Positions 15,311-23,928 are shown, numbered from the stretch's first letter. The stretch is DNA of 64,000 bases from Methylorubrum extorquens (GCF_024169925.1 NZ_JALJXF010000002.1:135519-199518); one strand, 5' to 3'. Program-made: numbers and translations. Notes: generated by a model not told the origin, from the letters alone.

Positions 15311-16327
15311 TCAGCACCGGACTCGTCCAGCGACGGCCCGACCTTCATCCTCGGACATCACACAAGAATGTCCCGGATCCCCATCCGGCATTGGCACTCC
15401 CCGCCCCAAGACAAAATTGACCGAATGGGCCCCGTTAAGCCCGGCCGGGAACTTGGTCTTGCGCTGGATTAGGAAATTGTCTGGCTTGTTTGCGAACTCG
15501 GGTCGACCGCCATTGAAGATCATGCCGTTATCGCTGCCCGTCACCTTGAGGACACCCTCCTCGACGAGTTGCGCAAGGCCGGCTTCCTGTGGGAGCACAT
15601 CATAGCGCTTCACAGGTAGTGGAGATACGACAGCTTCTGGGGCGATGGCGACGAGGCCGGCCGGATTGAAGCGCAGCATCTCTGCCCAAAGGTCCTTCGC
15701 CGGTCCGCTTTTGGGAAGTGAGACGGTGCCGGACACGGGGATCTGCTTGTTCGGTCGCCCCGATGGGACGGACATGCTCGCGATGCCGTAGGAGGCAACG
15801 ACCGCATCCGGTGCGCGACCAAGGGAGGCTTTGAGCGCCATGACCGCCTGCCCGCTCTCCGGCGAGGTTTGCTCGTAGAAGTAGGGAAAGCACCCGGCTT
15901 CCAGCACGAAATGCACACGCTCCGGCTTCACGCCGACAACGCCCACGCGCGGCCGCTTGCCGACCCCGACCTGCTGTGAGTTGGCCACGACGTCCGCGAT
16001 GCGCTCGACAGCGCCCGTTATCAGCCAAATATTCGCACTGTAGCTTGTAAGCGCAAGGTAAAGAGGCTCGGACCCACTCTCGATTTCTAGGTGGGAAACC
16101 GTGACTTCCTGGTCATCGCCGCCGATGCTTGCGGTTGAAAGTGCTTCACCCTCGTAAGTACCAACGGCAGCGAGTTTAACCCTCTCGGCCAGGGATGGGA
16201 ACTTGCAGGCTGATTGAGCGCGCGTCCCGACTTCCGATAACGGAATTCGTGGTTCTTGAGCCAGAGAACCTGAAGCAATAGTCGAGGCCAAAACAAAAAT
16301 TGCAAAAAGGGGGATTTCAGACTTCAT
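15311..16327 (-). CDS. secreted protein of unknown function between direct repeats
   Basis: 338 residues from ATG 16327, with a clear signal peptide (MKSEIPLFAIFVLASTIASG, cleavage probably after SLAQ). The mature part contains KRPRVGVVGVKPERVHFVLEAGCFPYFYEQ and ends in a Cys-containing tail (GHSCVMSEDEGRAVAGRVRC). No family is recognised. It would act in the periplasm or outside the cell. An AGGAG lies 11-12 nt before the start. The gene fills the space between two direct repeats, so it may have travelled as a cassette. Confidence 0.65.
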   Translation of the reverse strand: MKSEIPLFAIFVLASTIASGSLAQEPRIPLSEVGTRAQSACKFPSLAERVKLAAVGTYEGEALSTASIGGDDQEVTVSHLEIESGSEPLYLALTSYSANIWLITGAVERIADVVANSQQVGVGKRPRVGVVGVKPERVHFVLEAGCFPYFYEQTSPESGQAVMALKASLGRAPDAVVASYGIASMSVPSGRPNKQIPVSGTVSLPKSGPAKDLWAEMLRFNPAGLVAIAPEAVVSPLPVKRYDVLPQEAGLAQLVEEGVLKVTGSDNGMIFNGGRPEFANKPDNFLIQRKTKFPAGLNGAHSVNFVLGRGVPMPDGDPGHSCVMSEDEGRAVAGRVRC

Positions 16328-16347
16328 TTCTTTTTGCACTCCTGGAT

Positions 16348-16426
16348 GGGCGCGTCCCTTCGGGACCGTGTCCTACTCGCTTCGCTCCCCGAATCCCGTA
16401 CCGGGTTTCGTCCCTGCGGGTGACGA
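16348..16426. repeat. direct repeat copy 2 (about 79 bp)
   Basis: It begins GGGCGCGTCCCTTCGGGACC and ends CCCTGCGGGTGACGA, same orientation and similar length as the copy at 15221-15297, about 1.13 kb apart. It lies just upstream of the secreted-protein gene, where it could also act as that gene's 5' regulatory region. Confidence 0.85.
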
Positions 16427-16491
16427 TCACATCGCGCGGGCTCGCGTCGAGGAGCAGGCTCACCAGAACCGACCCAGCAGGTTGACCCCAG

Positions 16492-16929
16492 CTAGTGGCG
16501 CCTCGTTTCGGAGGTCGCCCCCTTCATCAGCGCCTCCATCTCCAGGCGAGCGGTCTCGTCAGGGGTGCGCTGCGGAGCCAGCGCCACGGGGGAGCCCTCG
16601 CCCAAGTGGGCCTCCAGCATCAGGCGGATCTTGGCGTGATCGGGGGAGAGGGGCCGGGCCGGCTCCTTGACCATATCGCGCAATAGGGCCGCCTCGATGT
16701 CTACGGGGAGGCTCGGCAGATGTTGGCGTGCCACAGAGACGAGGAGGCCTGGACTGAGCTGTTCCGCATACTCAGTTCCAAACCAGATCTGCGGCGACTC
16801 GCGCTCCTCCTCGTCCATCTCAGCAGTCTGCAGCGCCTCGCTCCAGACCTGGAGGTAAAAGGTGGAGAGCGGTGCATCCCAGCCGATCGCGAGCCTGACG
16901 CCTGGTTGCATGAACTCGTGACGGCTCAT
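16492..16929 (-). CDS. hypothetical protein (145 aa)
   Basis: MSRHEFMQPGVRLAIGWDAPLSTFYLQVWSE opens a 145-residue soluble protein with acidic middle (AEMDEEERESPQIWFGTE) and a helical C-terminus. The codon usage is that of the high-GC host. No domain is recognised, no operon partner is evident, and 218 nt downstream of its start (16930-17147) shows no gene. Confidence 0.55.
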   Translation of the reverse strand: MSRHEFMQPGVRLAIGWDAPLSTFYLQVWSEALQTAEMDEEERESPQIWFGTEYAEQLSPGLLVSVARQHLPSLPVDIEAALLRDMVKEPARPLSPDHAKIRLMLEAHLGEGSPVALAPQRTPDETARLEMEALMKGATSETRRH

Positions 16930-17147
16930 CGCCAGCCTTTCGACTTATGCGCTTCATGTCTGCGGCTAAAATTTAATTGTGATCCGTCGCACGCGCAACC
17001 ACAGGTCAATGCGACGCCGCCCGCCAACAAGGTGGGAGCTCGAACATAATGATCACCGATGTGCCTTAGGCGGAACGTGTGAAAATACGATTTCGCCGAG
17101 TTTAGGATAGCGGCGCAGGGCCGTATTAACTGCCTCCCGCTATATGG

Positions 17148-17360
17148 ATGATCATGACGCGATTTGTCTTCGGCACCTCGGTTTGGCTTTGCGGTGTGAG
17201 CTTACTGTTTTACGTAGGCCTTGTGGTGATCAATCGCACTGGCGACGGTCGACGGTTCAACGGCATCGTCTTGGAAGGCAACTGGCACCTGACGCTGCCG
17301 GGCCTCGCTCTGGTTGCTATCGGCCACCGCATCATCTCGCGTGCGCGGCTTAGAAGGTAA
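17148..17360 (+). CDS. small membrane protein (70 aa), hypothetical
   Basis: Two hydrophobic stretches are visible (FVFGTSVWLCGVSLLFYVGLVV and WHLTLPGLALVAIGHRII) with a basic C-terminus (SRARLRR), so a two-pass inner-membrane topology is likely. An in-frame ATG at 17154 is an alternative start. No family is recognised, and the call rests mainly on composition. Confidence 0.4.
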   Translation: MIMTRFVFGTSVWLCGVSLLFYVGLVVINRTGDGRRFNGIVLEGNWHLTLPGLALVAIGHRIISRARLRR

Positions 17361-17442
17361 CAAGTCCTGCCTCATCGTGTTATGAATGGCTGCTTTCCAC
17401 CCCGAGCGGCCCATCGCTCGGGCAAACTGACAGCGCTCGATC

Positions 17443-18342
17443 CTAGCTCACGAACTCGGTCTTCAACGACGAACTCGTCAACGCCACCCGGTCCCGGCCG
17501 CCCTCCTTGGCGGCATAGAGCGCCACGTCCGCCCGCTTGAGCAACGTGCCGACGCTGTCGCCCTCCGGCCATTCGCTCAGCCCGATGCTGACCGTGAAGC
17601 GCAGCGGATTGCTCCGTTCCAGAAGCGCCGATCCGGCGCATTGCCTGCGGATGCGGTGAGCCACTACCCCCGCGCCGCCCAGGCTGTGCTCGGGCAACAG
17701 AAGCGCGAACTCCTCACCGCCCAGCCGGCCGGCGACCGCCCCGGTCTCCCGCAGGATCTGGGCGACATGCCGGATCACAAGATCCCCCACATCGTGGCCA
17801 TGGCGGTCGTTGATCTTCTTGAAATGGTCGATGTCGATCTGCATCACCGCCAGCGGCCGGCTCGCCGCCGCGTTCTCGACCGCTGCCCGAGCCTGACGCA
17901 TCAGCGCCCCGCGGTTGAGGAGCTGCGTCAGGTGGTCGGTGTCGGCCTGCCGGATCAGCGCCTGCTGCAGCTTCAGCACCCGCTCGGCCGAGCGCAGGCG
18001 CCCGCGCAACTCCTGTGCCTCCGGCGGCTTCATCAGGAAGTCGTCCGCGCCGGCATCGAGCACCTCGTCCAGCGGCCGCCTTTCCCGTGCGGAGGACATC
18101 ACCAGGATCGTCAGGGGGCGCCGATCGTCGGCCAGAGCCCGCAGCGACCAGCACAGCTCCAGCCCGTCGAGCGGTTGAACCTCAAGGCTGGTGAGCACGC
18201 AGGTCACCGACGGATCGGCAGCGACCTGCGCCAGCGCCGCGGCCGAGTCGGAGAACGCCACCACGGTATGTCCGGCCGCGATGAGCATTCCCGAGATTGT
18301 CTTGCGGATCACGCCGCTGGGATCGACGAGGACGATGTGCAT
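17443..18342 (-). CDS. response-regulator-like diguanylate cyclase (REC-GGDEF)
   Basis: 299 residues: a CheY-like receiver (1-120) and a GGDEF domain (130-290). The signature is GGEEF at 208-212 (GRLGGEEFALLLP), which is compatible with cyclic-di-GMP synthesis; DIDHFKKINDRHGHDVGD (170-187) holds the metal and substrate residues. No RxxD inhibitory site is seen before GGEEF. In the receiver K105 is present, but the phospho-acceptor position reads CVLTSLEVQPLDG, with serine (S52) in place of aspartate, so ordinary phosphorylation is unlikely. It is the last gene of a CheZ / HD-GYP / GGDEF run. Confidence 0.92.
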   Translation of the reverse strand: MHIVLVDPSGVIRKTISGMLIAAGHTVVAFSDSAAALAQVAADPSVTCVLTSLEVQPLDGLELCWSLRALADDRRPLTILVMSSARERRPLDEVLDAGADDFLMKPPEAQELRGRLRSAERVLKLQQALIRQADTDHLTQLLNRGALMRQARAAVENAAASRPLAVMQIDIDHFKKINDRHGHDVGDLVIRHVAQILRETGAVAGRLGGEEFALLLPEHSLGGAGVVAHRIRRQCAGSALLERSNPLRFTVSIGLSEWPEGDSVGTLLKRADVALYAAKEGGRDRVALTSSSLKTEFVS

Positions 18343-18363
18343 GGTACGCCCATTAAACCGAGG

Positions 18364-19422
18364 TCAGGTGTCGAGGGGGAAGCTTGGGGTGAAAGCCGTC
18401 GCGATGGGATGAAAGGCCTTCACCAGCGCAGGATCGAGGCGGCCCATCCTCCCCTGGAGGATCGCGTAGGCGGCCTCGCTCGCCATCGGCGGCTTGTAGG
18501 ACTGGCGCTAGATCAGGGCGCCGTAGATGTCGCACACCGTCACCACACGCACGAGATCGGGGATCGCCCTCCGCACGAGCCCGTCCGGGTAGCCGGAGCC
18601 GTCGAGCATCTCGTGATGCGAGCGCACCACGCCGAGGAACTCCGGCTCGAAGCCCTGGTTGGCCAGCATGGCCTCGCCCTGCGCCGGATGCAGGCGCATC
18701 ACTGCCTTCTCCGCCGCATCGAGCTTGCCCGGCTTGTTGAGGATCGCGGCCGGGACGTGGATCTTGCCGACATCGTGCAGCAACGCCGCCTTGGTCAGCC
18801 GATGGCGCTCGCAAGGTCCGAGGCCGAGGCCCGCCGCGAAGGCAGCGGCCAGCCCGGCCACCAGCAGGCAGTGCTGGTGCGTAGCATCGTCGAAGCGGCG
18901 CACCGTCCGGATCCAGTCGCGGATGCCGGTTTCTTGGACCGCCTGCGCGACGAGGTCGGTGCCGTTGTCGACCACGACCGGCGTCACCGGCCCGCCGGCC
19001 ACGAAGACCGACCCGTAGAAGGCGCGCACCGCCTCAGCCCGTCGCCGGGCCTCGGCCGGCACGGTCTCCGCCCGATCCTCCGCCGCGCCCAGCGCGCGCC
19101 GGAGCCGGCCCAGGTCGAAGGGAGCCCTCACCGTCCGGCTCGCCCCGAGCGCCAGTGCCTGAAGGCGGGCTTGCGGCGTGTCCTGGCGCAGCAGCACGAC
19201 CAGCGGAGTACCGCGGCGCGTCCGTGCCAGAAGCTGGCGCAGGCGCTCGACGTTGGCCGGCCCGAGATCGGCCACATCCGTGACCAGCACCGCCGCGGCC
19301 TCGGCCGGATCCGCCTCGTCACGCAGGTCGTGGACCCGGTACGCCAAGCCGGGATCGAGACCGCCCACGAGATCCGCGCTCCGACCCGGATCGTCGGTGA
19401 TCAGAAGCATCTGTCCCATCAT
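18364..19422 (-). pseudogene. HD-GYP domain protein with premature stop
   Basis: The N-terminal 115 residues (MMGQMLLITDDPGRSADLV) form a degenerate receiver-like domain. An HD-GYP c-di-GMP phosphodiesterase core follows: H216-D217 in LLHDVGKIHVPAAILNKPGKL and HHEMLDGSGYPDG at 269-281. After VCDIYGALI, residue 304, a TAG stands at 18508-18510. The same frame continues as RQSYKPPMASEAAYAILQGRM to a TGA at 18364, which matches the normal family end after the CDIYGAL motif. About 48 residues are lost. The truncated product might keep some activity, since the metal site is complete. Confidence 0.75.
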
Positions 19423-19442
19423 GGATCTCGCTCCCGGACGGC

Positions 19443-19977
19443 CTAAGGGAACATTGCGTCGATGGCATCCTGGGACACGCTGACCGCACCGGGCAGCGCC
19501 GGACCGTTCAGGAGCGCGGACTTGCCGGTCCGCTCGCGGCGCGCCAGCGTCGGAGCCGCCGCGCTCGAACCGGACCACAGGCGCACCATCTCGACGATCC
19601 GCTCCTCGACGAACTCGATCGTCCTCACCACCTTCGCGATGGCGCTGGCCGGTGAGATCCTGGAAGTTGCAGGCCTCGAAGATCGTCTGCACGTGATCCT
19701 GGATCGCCATCACGTCCGCCCGGGTCCCCTCGTCGCGGCTCCGCTTGGCGATCCCGCGGGTCGGGGCATCGACGGCTTCCGCGGTCGACAGGATGGTGTT
19801 GGTGGCCCGCTCGATCCCCTGAACCACTGCGTTCAACTCGTCGCAGGTGCGGCCGGTCTCCTGCTCATGCCGCAGCTCGGCGATTTCCTGCCGCGTCCGC
19901 TCGATCGCCGTCGATATCGCGGCTAGATGACTTTGCAGGAGCGCGGAACTCCCATCGCTCGTAGAAGTATATGGCAT
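19443..19977 (-). pseudogene. CheZ-like chemotaxis phosphatase gene with frameshift
   Basis: From 19977 (MPYTSTSDGSSALLQSHLAA) the frame encodes a helical CheZ-like protein up to IFEACNFQDLTGQR, the conserved CheZ motif. An apparent extra base at about 19659 then shifts it. The continuation AKVVRTIEFVEERIVEMVRLW is in the next frame, ending at 19443 (SQDAIDAMFP). CheZ removes the phosphate from CheY-P. A start further upstream (TTG at 20052) is also possible. The gene precedes the HD-GYP gene by 20 nt. Confidence 0.7.
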
Positions 19978-20211
19978 GCCACAGCCCGCGCGTTCGACAA
20001 TGCTGATATTTATATCTGCATAGGTTGACCGCGCGGACTTAACAAAATGCAATCGTAGTGGTCGGCGCGATCATGGAAATTCCAGCTTCGGCCAAGAGTG
20101 CGGATGAGATATTTCGATTTGTAAGGAATATCCTGGAGAGTCGTACGTCGTGATGGCCGTCCAGATGTATCGAGCCTGCGCAGTCGGAATGAGGCGGCGT
20201 CCAGTCCGGCT

Positions 20212-20658
20212 TCAGGCGAGGTCGAGAAACAGATCGAGCTGCTGGGCCCTGGCTAGGCGTCCCCGGCCCTTGCGAGGCGTCGGCGCGGGCGGCGCGAACA
20301 CCGGCAGGGGCACCCCGGCCTTCCCGTGGAGGTACGCGCCGACGCAGGCCTTCTCGGCGGTCAGGAACACGACGCAGGTATGCGCCGCGGATTTCAGAAT
20401 GCACCGCGTGAGCGGCGTCGTCTTCGGCAACTGCGCCAGCGCCTCCATGAGACACGGCAGGCCGGCCGAGAGGATGCCGAGGATCGGATACTCGAAGGCC
20501 AGCCCGGCACAGGTCAGGCGCGCCGCGCCGGCCGTGGTCGACGGGAACGGGTTGAGGGCAAAGTCGGTCCCCTCGTCGCGCAGGAACGCGGCGAGCAGCG
20601 CACGGTCCTTCCCATCGATCAGCGCGGCCAGGCGTGACCTGTCGGATCCGACTGTCAT
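20212..20658 (-). CDS. hypothetical protein (148 aa)
   Basis: The start at 20658 (MTVGSDRSRLAALIDGKDRALL) overlaps the upstream HNH gene stop by one base (TGATG), so the pair is translationally coupled. The protein contains NPFPSTTAGAARLTCAGLAFEYPILGILSAG and ends in a basic/hydrophobic tail (RARAQQLDLFLDLA-like). No domain is recognised. Coupling to an HNH protein suggests a joint task in DNA handling, but that is only context. Confidence 0.55.
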   Translation of the reverse strand: MTVGSDRSRLAALIDGKDRALLAAFLRDEGTDFALNPFPSTTAGAARLTCAGLAFEYPILGILSAGLPCLMEALAQLPKTTPLTRCILKSAAHTCVVFLTAEKACVGAYLHGKAGVPLPVFAPPAPTPRKGRGRLARAQQLDLFLDLA

Positions 20659-21080
20659 CAGAGCACCGGATACAGCCCGAGGAACAGGTCCCCCAGCGCC
20701 CGGCGGCGCAGGAAGGTCAGGCGTCGCCGCCGGATGTGCTCCGGCCGGTCGTGGTCCAGGTGGCAGCGCTGGCACCAGGCGGCGAGATCGGCGGGGCCGT
20801 TGCGGCTTGTGTCGTGCTCGCGGTGGCAGGCGGCGAGGATCGGCCGGGTCAGCCGGGCACTCGCGAGGTCTGGCATGCGCCGCAGAATGCGCCCCCGGCC
20901 CGAGCGCCAGACGCCGCCGTCGGCATCGTACCAGCTCCCGTCATCGACGCAGACGATGACCCGCCCATGCGGGCGTCCGCAGCGCTCGCAGAACCCGCCG
21001 GCCCGGCCGAAGCGGATCACCGCCGAGAGCTGCGGCCAGTCGATCGGGTAGAAGTGGCGGTGTTCGGGGCGGATCGGCAC
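20658..21080 (-). CDS. HNH-endonuclease-like protein
   Basis: 140 residues with zinc-binding cysteines C31-x2-C34 (FCERCGRPHG) and C103-x2-C106 (WCQRCHLDHD), around a core C85-H86-x2-H89-D90 with N94 (ACHREHDTSRNGPADL). This CxxC...H...N...CxxCHxxH order is that of HNH nucleases, although a long insertion separates the halves. It may be a nicking or homing-type nuclease or simply a zinc-binding DNA protein. Confidence 0.75.
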   Translation of the reverse strand: MPIRPEHRHFYPIDWPQLSAVIRFGRAGGFCERCGRPHGRVIVCVDDGSWYDADGGVWRSGRGRILRRMPDLASARLTRPILAACHREHDTSRNGPADLAAWCQRCHLDHDRPEHIRRRRLTFLRRRALGDLFLGLYPVL

Positions 21081-21163
21081 GGTCCGGCCACGCTAGCACG
21101 GCAAGGAGTCCGAGGAATCCCCCCGGCGCCTCGTCGTCCCTCGGAATTCGGTCGCCCGGCTCC

Positions 21164-21625
21164 TCAGCGCCGGTCCGAGCGGCACCAGTGATCCGCCCGC
21201 TCCTCCCACGCCTTCCGGCCCGGCCGGTAGGCCACCGCCAGGCCCTCCCGCATCAGGATCGCGCCGACCTCTCCCGCCGGCACCCGCAACGTCCCGAGCG
21301 TCCGGCCGTAGCGATCGGTCTCGCCGGCGCGCGCCAGCTCGACGGCCTGTCCACGGATCAGGCGGGCCAGGCGCTCCTTCGCCTTCAGGCCAGAGATCCG
21401 CTCGGCCTCGCAGCGCGGCCGGGACACCTCCGGCGTGTCGATCCCACTCAAACGGACCTTCTCGGCACAACCGCGCGCGGGCATGGCGCAGGGGAGGGCG
21501 ACGGTATCGCCGTCGAGGACGATCAGGCGGTCGCCATCGAACCGCTCGGCCGACGCCGGCCGGATCGCCAGCGTGCTCGCACAGCCGACGGCCAGCCCCA
21601 GCACGGCCCACATCCGACGGCTCAT
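21164..21625 (-). CDS. secreted thermonuclease-like (SNase) protein
   Basis: 153 residues with a signal peptide (MSRRMWAVLGLAVGCASTLA, cleavage near PASAE). The OB-fold nuclease core follows: DGDTV (38-42), VRLSGIDTPE with R58 and E66, and DRYGRTLGTL with R108, the three catalytic positions of staphylococcal nuclease. The protein should degrade DNA or RNA in the periplasm or medium using Ca2+. Such small SNase proteins are common on alphaproteobacterial plasmids and islands. The start at 21625 was chosen over 21640 because it begins the signal peptide with the positive MSRR. Confidence 0.88.
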   Translation of the reverse strand: MSRRMWAVLGLAVGCASTLAIRPASAERFDGDRLIVLDGDTVALPCAMPARGCAEKVRLSGIDTPEVSRPRCEAERISGLKAKERLARLIRGQAVELARAGETDRYGRTLGTLRVPAGEVGAILMREGLAVAYRPGRKAWEERADHWCRSDRR

Positions 21626-21670
21626 CGCAGCTCCCCTCACGCTCGCGGTGTTCGCGCCCGGCCTATCGCC

Positions 21671-22051
21671 TCAGCCCCCGTAAGCCCAGATCGGAATGCC
21701 GCGCGGCCGGCCGGGTGTGTCGCGATAGTAGGTCAAGTTGCCGAAGTTGATCCGGGTCGGGTCGATCCACTGCGCCGCGCGCCCACCCACCACCAGGGCA
21801 CCACAATGGTCCGCCCGAATGATCCCGACCGTGGGATGGACCCCGAACAGGTCGAACTCGCTCCAGCCGAGATCCACCGCCTCCGCTCCGAAGCGCTCGA
21901 GGAAGTCGAGCATCGCCGCGTGGACCCTCTGCCACGTCTCGCCATGCAGGCCGGGGCAGGGGGACGTCGCCGGGTTCATGCGCTCGATGCGGTCGCGCCA
22001 GGAGTGAAAATTCGGTGCAGGGTCGGTAGCGACGGGGTGGGGAGCTGACAT
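21671..22051 (-). CDS. conserved-looking hypothetical protein (126 aa)
   Basis: The sequence MSAPHPVATDPAPNFHSWRDRI leads into HAAMLDFLERFGAEAVDLGWSEFDLFGVHPTVGIIRAD and ends in a YYRDTPGRPRGIPIWAYGG tail. It looks like a compact soluble domain with good host codon use. No function is recognised. A strong palindrome lies 26 nt upstream, between this gene and the divergent DUF6884-like gene. Confidence 0.6.
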   Translation of the reverse strand: MSAPHPVATDPAPNFHSWRDRIERMNPATSPCPGLHGETWQRVHAAMLDFLERFGAEAVDLGWSEFDLFGVHPTVGIIRADHCGALVVGGRAAQWIDPTRINFGNLTYYRDTPGRPRGIPIWAYGG

Positions 22052-22076
22052 CCCGGCCCCTTACCTCAGGCCGGTC

Positions 22077-22100
22077 GCCCGGTCCTAACTAGGACCGGGC
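22077..22100. promoter_or_regulatory. inverted repeat with 11-bp arms between divergent genes
   Basis: GCCCGGTCCTA (22077-22087) and TAGGACCGGGC (22090-22100) are exact inverted arms with a 2-nt centre. It sits between two divergently read genes, so an operator is more likely than a terminator. Confidence 0.5.
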
Positions 22101-22136
22101 TCAAGAGTCGGAGGAGGCCAGGGGCTTCGCGATGGG

Positions 22137-22802
22137 ATGATCGACCGGAGAGAGGCTCCGGCGCCCGTTGCGAAAGCTAAGCCGATGGCCCGTCTCCTCG
22201 TCCTCGCCTGCTCGGCGACCAAGCGCTCCGATCCCGACCCCATCCCGGCACTCGCGCGCTACGACGGCCCGCTGTGGCGGACCCTGCGCGCCGCCGACCC
22301 GGCGGGCCGGCGGGCCCGGGTCGCATTCCTGTCGGCCCATTACGGCTTCCGCGACGCGGCGACGCCGATCGCGGCCTACGACGCGCGGCTGACCCAGGAC
22401 CTCGCCGAGCGGATGGTCGCCGACGGCGTGACCACGCGCTGGCCCAGGCCGCCCTCGCCGCGGCGGCCCGACACCTACGGCATGCACGCCGGCGCCGAGA
22501 TCGCCTCGATGACAGGGTATGGCGCCGAGCCGTTCGAGGATGTCGCGCTGGTGGGTGGCGGCCTTACGTTTCGCGTTGTCGCATTGCGCTTCTCGAACGA
22601 GGGGCGCGCCGATCCTCTTGCGGGGCCGGGCCCTAGCGCCAGCGTTCGCCGGTCCCGAGTCCGATCACCCGACCGTCGAGCCGGGCGATCTCGACGGCCA
22701 CTTTCCCCCAGAACCGATCCCGGGCCGCATCCGCGCCGCGCGCGGCCCGAGCCCGATCCCGGGCCAGCCAGTAGGCCGGGCCGCCATAGCGCGCGACCAT
22801 GA
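22137..22802 (+). CDS. DUF6884-like (YaaA-type) protein, C-terminus doubtful
   Basis: From about residue 18 the protein reads MARLLVLACSATKRSDPDPIPALARYDGPLWRTLR, then FLSAHYGFRDAATPIAAYDARLT, the pattern of the small DUF6884 family seen on plasmids and islands. After EDVALVGGG the text changes to arginine/proline-rich codons that look non-coding and overlap the minus-strand ORF at 22633-22857. The true 3' end has probably been altered or shifted. Starts at 22137 or 22185 are both possible. The function is unknown. Confidence 0.55.
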   Translation: MIDRREAPAPVAKAKPMARLLVLACSATKRSDPDPIPALARYDGPLWRTLRAADPAGRRARVAFLSAHYGFRDAATPIAAYDARLTQDLAERMVADGVTTRWPRPPSPRRPDTYGMHAGAEIASMTGYGAEPFEDVALVGGGLTFRVVALRFSNEGRADPLAGPGPSASVRRSRVRSPDRRAGRSRRPLSPRTDPGPHPRRARPEPDPGPASRPGRHSARP

Positions 22803-22857
22803 TCCGGGCTCTTGCCCGGACCCGCGCACGGTCCCGCGCTTGGCGCAGCCAGCACAT
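22633..22857 (-). CDS. small basic hypothetical protein (74 aa)
   Basis: An arginine-rich N-terminus is followed by YGGPAYWLARDRARAARG and RFWGKVAVEIARLDGRVIGLG, which reads more like a natural protein than the opposite strand does. An internal start at 22800 (MVARYGG) is possible. It overlaps the doubtful tail of the plus-strand gene; at most one of the two is real in the overlap. Confidence 0.35.
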   Translation of the reverse strand: MCWLRQARDRARVRARARIMVARYGGPAYWLARDRARAARGADAARDRFWGKVAVEIARLDGRVIGLGTGERWR

Positions 22858-22873
22858 CCCCGCCTCGCAGGGG

Positions 22874-23338
22874 TCAGTTGGGGATGGCCTCTCCGCTCGG
22901 CTCCTCCGCCGCCATGTCCTCTTCGGAAAGGGCTCCGAGCAGGATCAGGACCCTGCCGAGGTTGAGCATCGAGCGGATCGACCGTCCGGTGTCCACCGAG
23001 ACGGAATTGCCCTGCCATGCGAGGTAGCAGAGGCGCAGAGCGGCGATGTCCGGATCGGACGTCGCGTCCAGCCGGTGGCCGCCCTTGCCCGACCTGCGCG
23101 GCAGCTTGGCGGTGAAGCCTTTCGGCGTGTAGCCGAGCGCGCTCAGCAGATCCACGAGCGCGAAACGACGCTCGGCGAGCAGGCATTCGGCCTGGATCAG
23201 GTCGCCATGGGTGACGATCAGCGACCCTTCATCGATCCCGTCCTGCACCCGTTCAAGCTCGACGAGGGCCTTGATGTAGAGGCGCTGGGCCTCGATCGTC
23301 CGCGCTTCCAGGGTTTCGCGATCGTGCGAGCGGTGCAT
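22874..23338 (-). CDS. hypothetical protein (154 aa)
   Basis: From 23338 (MHRSHDRETLEARTIEAQRLYIKAL) a helical protein with QDGIDEGSLIVTHGDLIQAECLLAERRFALVDLL in the middle and a C-terminal hydrophobic helix (SMLNLGRVLILLGALSEED). No domain is recognised. The 43 extra codons upstream of this start look non-coding. Confidence 0.5.
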   Translation of the reverse strand: MHRSHDRETLEARTIEAQRLYIKALVELERVQDGIDEGSLIVTHGDLIQAECLLAERRFALVDLLSALGYTPKGFTAKLPRRSGKGGHRLDATSDPDIAALRLCYLAWQGNSVSVDTGRSIRSMLNLGRVLILLGALSEEDMAAEEPSGEAIPN

Positions 23339-23863
23339 CGAACCACCCCTGCAGGCCCGTGTCCGCGGTGCGCCCCCGCTAACGAGCCTCAACCACCCAT
23401 AGTCGGGGAGTTGGAAAACCGTGTCTGAACGGTCCCTACGACCTTTAGCAGTGGGGCGCTTGGACATGCGTCGCAGGCTCCCCGACCAAGAAGGTCAAGG
23501 AATCCGGCGCCGTCACGGCCGGCGCCATACCGTCAGACAAGGGGTTTCCACGCCCCAGGGCGGCGCGTACCACCCTGACCGGATCGTAGGCGCTCGTGCG
23601 GACGCGATCCAGTCCGAAGCTGCGGTTTGCCACGCTTGGTTGCGCGAGGGATCGCCCCCGCCACCAAGCCTTCGCGGCCATCGTGACGGCAACAGAGCTC
23701 TGGCGCTCCATCCGAGAGATGCCCGACCCGCTCAGATCCGGCAACGCTGGCGACGACATCACGAGAGGCCGACGACGGCGCATACCTCGGCGCGTCGTGC
23801 AGGGGCCACCCCGCTCTGATCGGCGCTGACCCTTGGTCACTCCCGGGGCCTTCCACGATCAAC
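23339..23863. other. 525-nt stretch without a recognisable gene
   Basis: Several open frames cross it on both strands, but none has convincing protein text, a good start or a known motif. The left terminal repeat of the IS3 element follows directly at 23864. It may be decayed island sequence. Confidence 0.5.
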
Positions 23864-23928
23864 TGATCCGCCCCCACTGAAGTGGTCCGCCCTGAGGTAT
23901 GGCTTTTGAGCCAGATGAGGACGGACAG

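Noticed and set aside
17641..19446. 601-codon plus-strand open frame
   Set aside because: His/Arg/Gln-rich shadow opposite the GGDEF and HD-GYP genes, whose motifs are clear on the minus strand.
23445..23840. 131-codon minus-strand ORF left of the IS3 element
   Set aside because: No recognisable domain, competing frames on both strands, and disturbed sequence next to an insertion.
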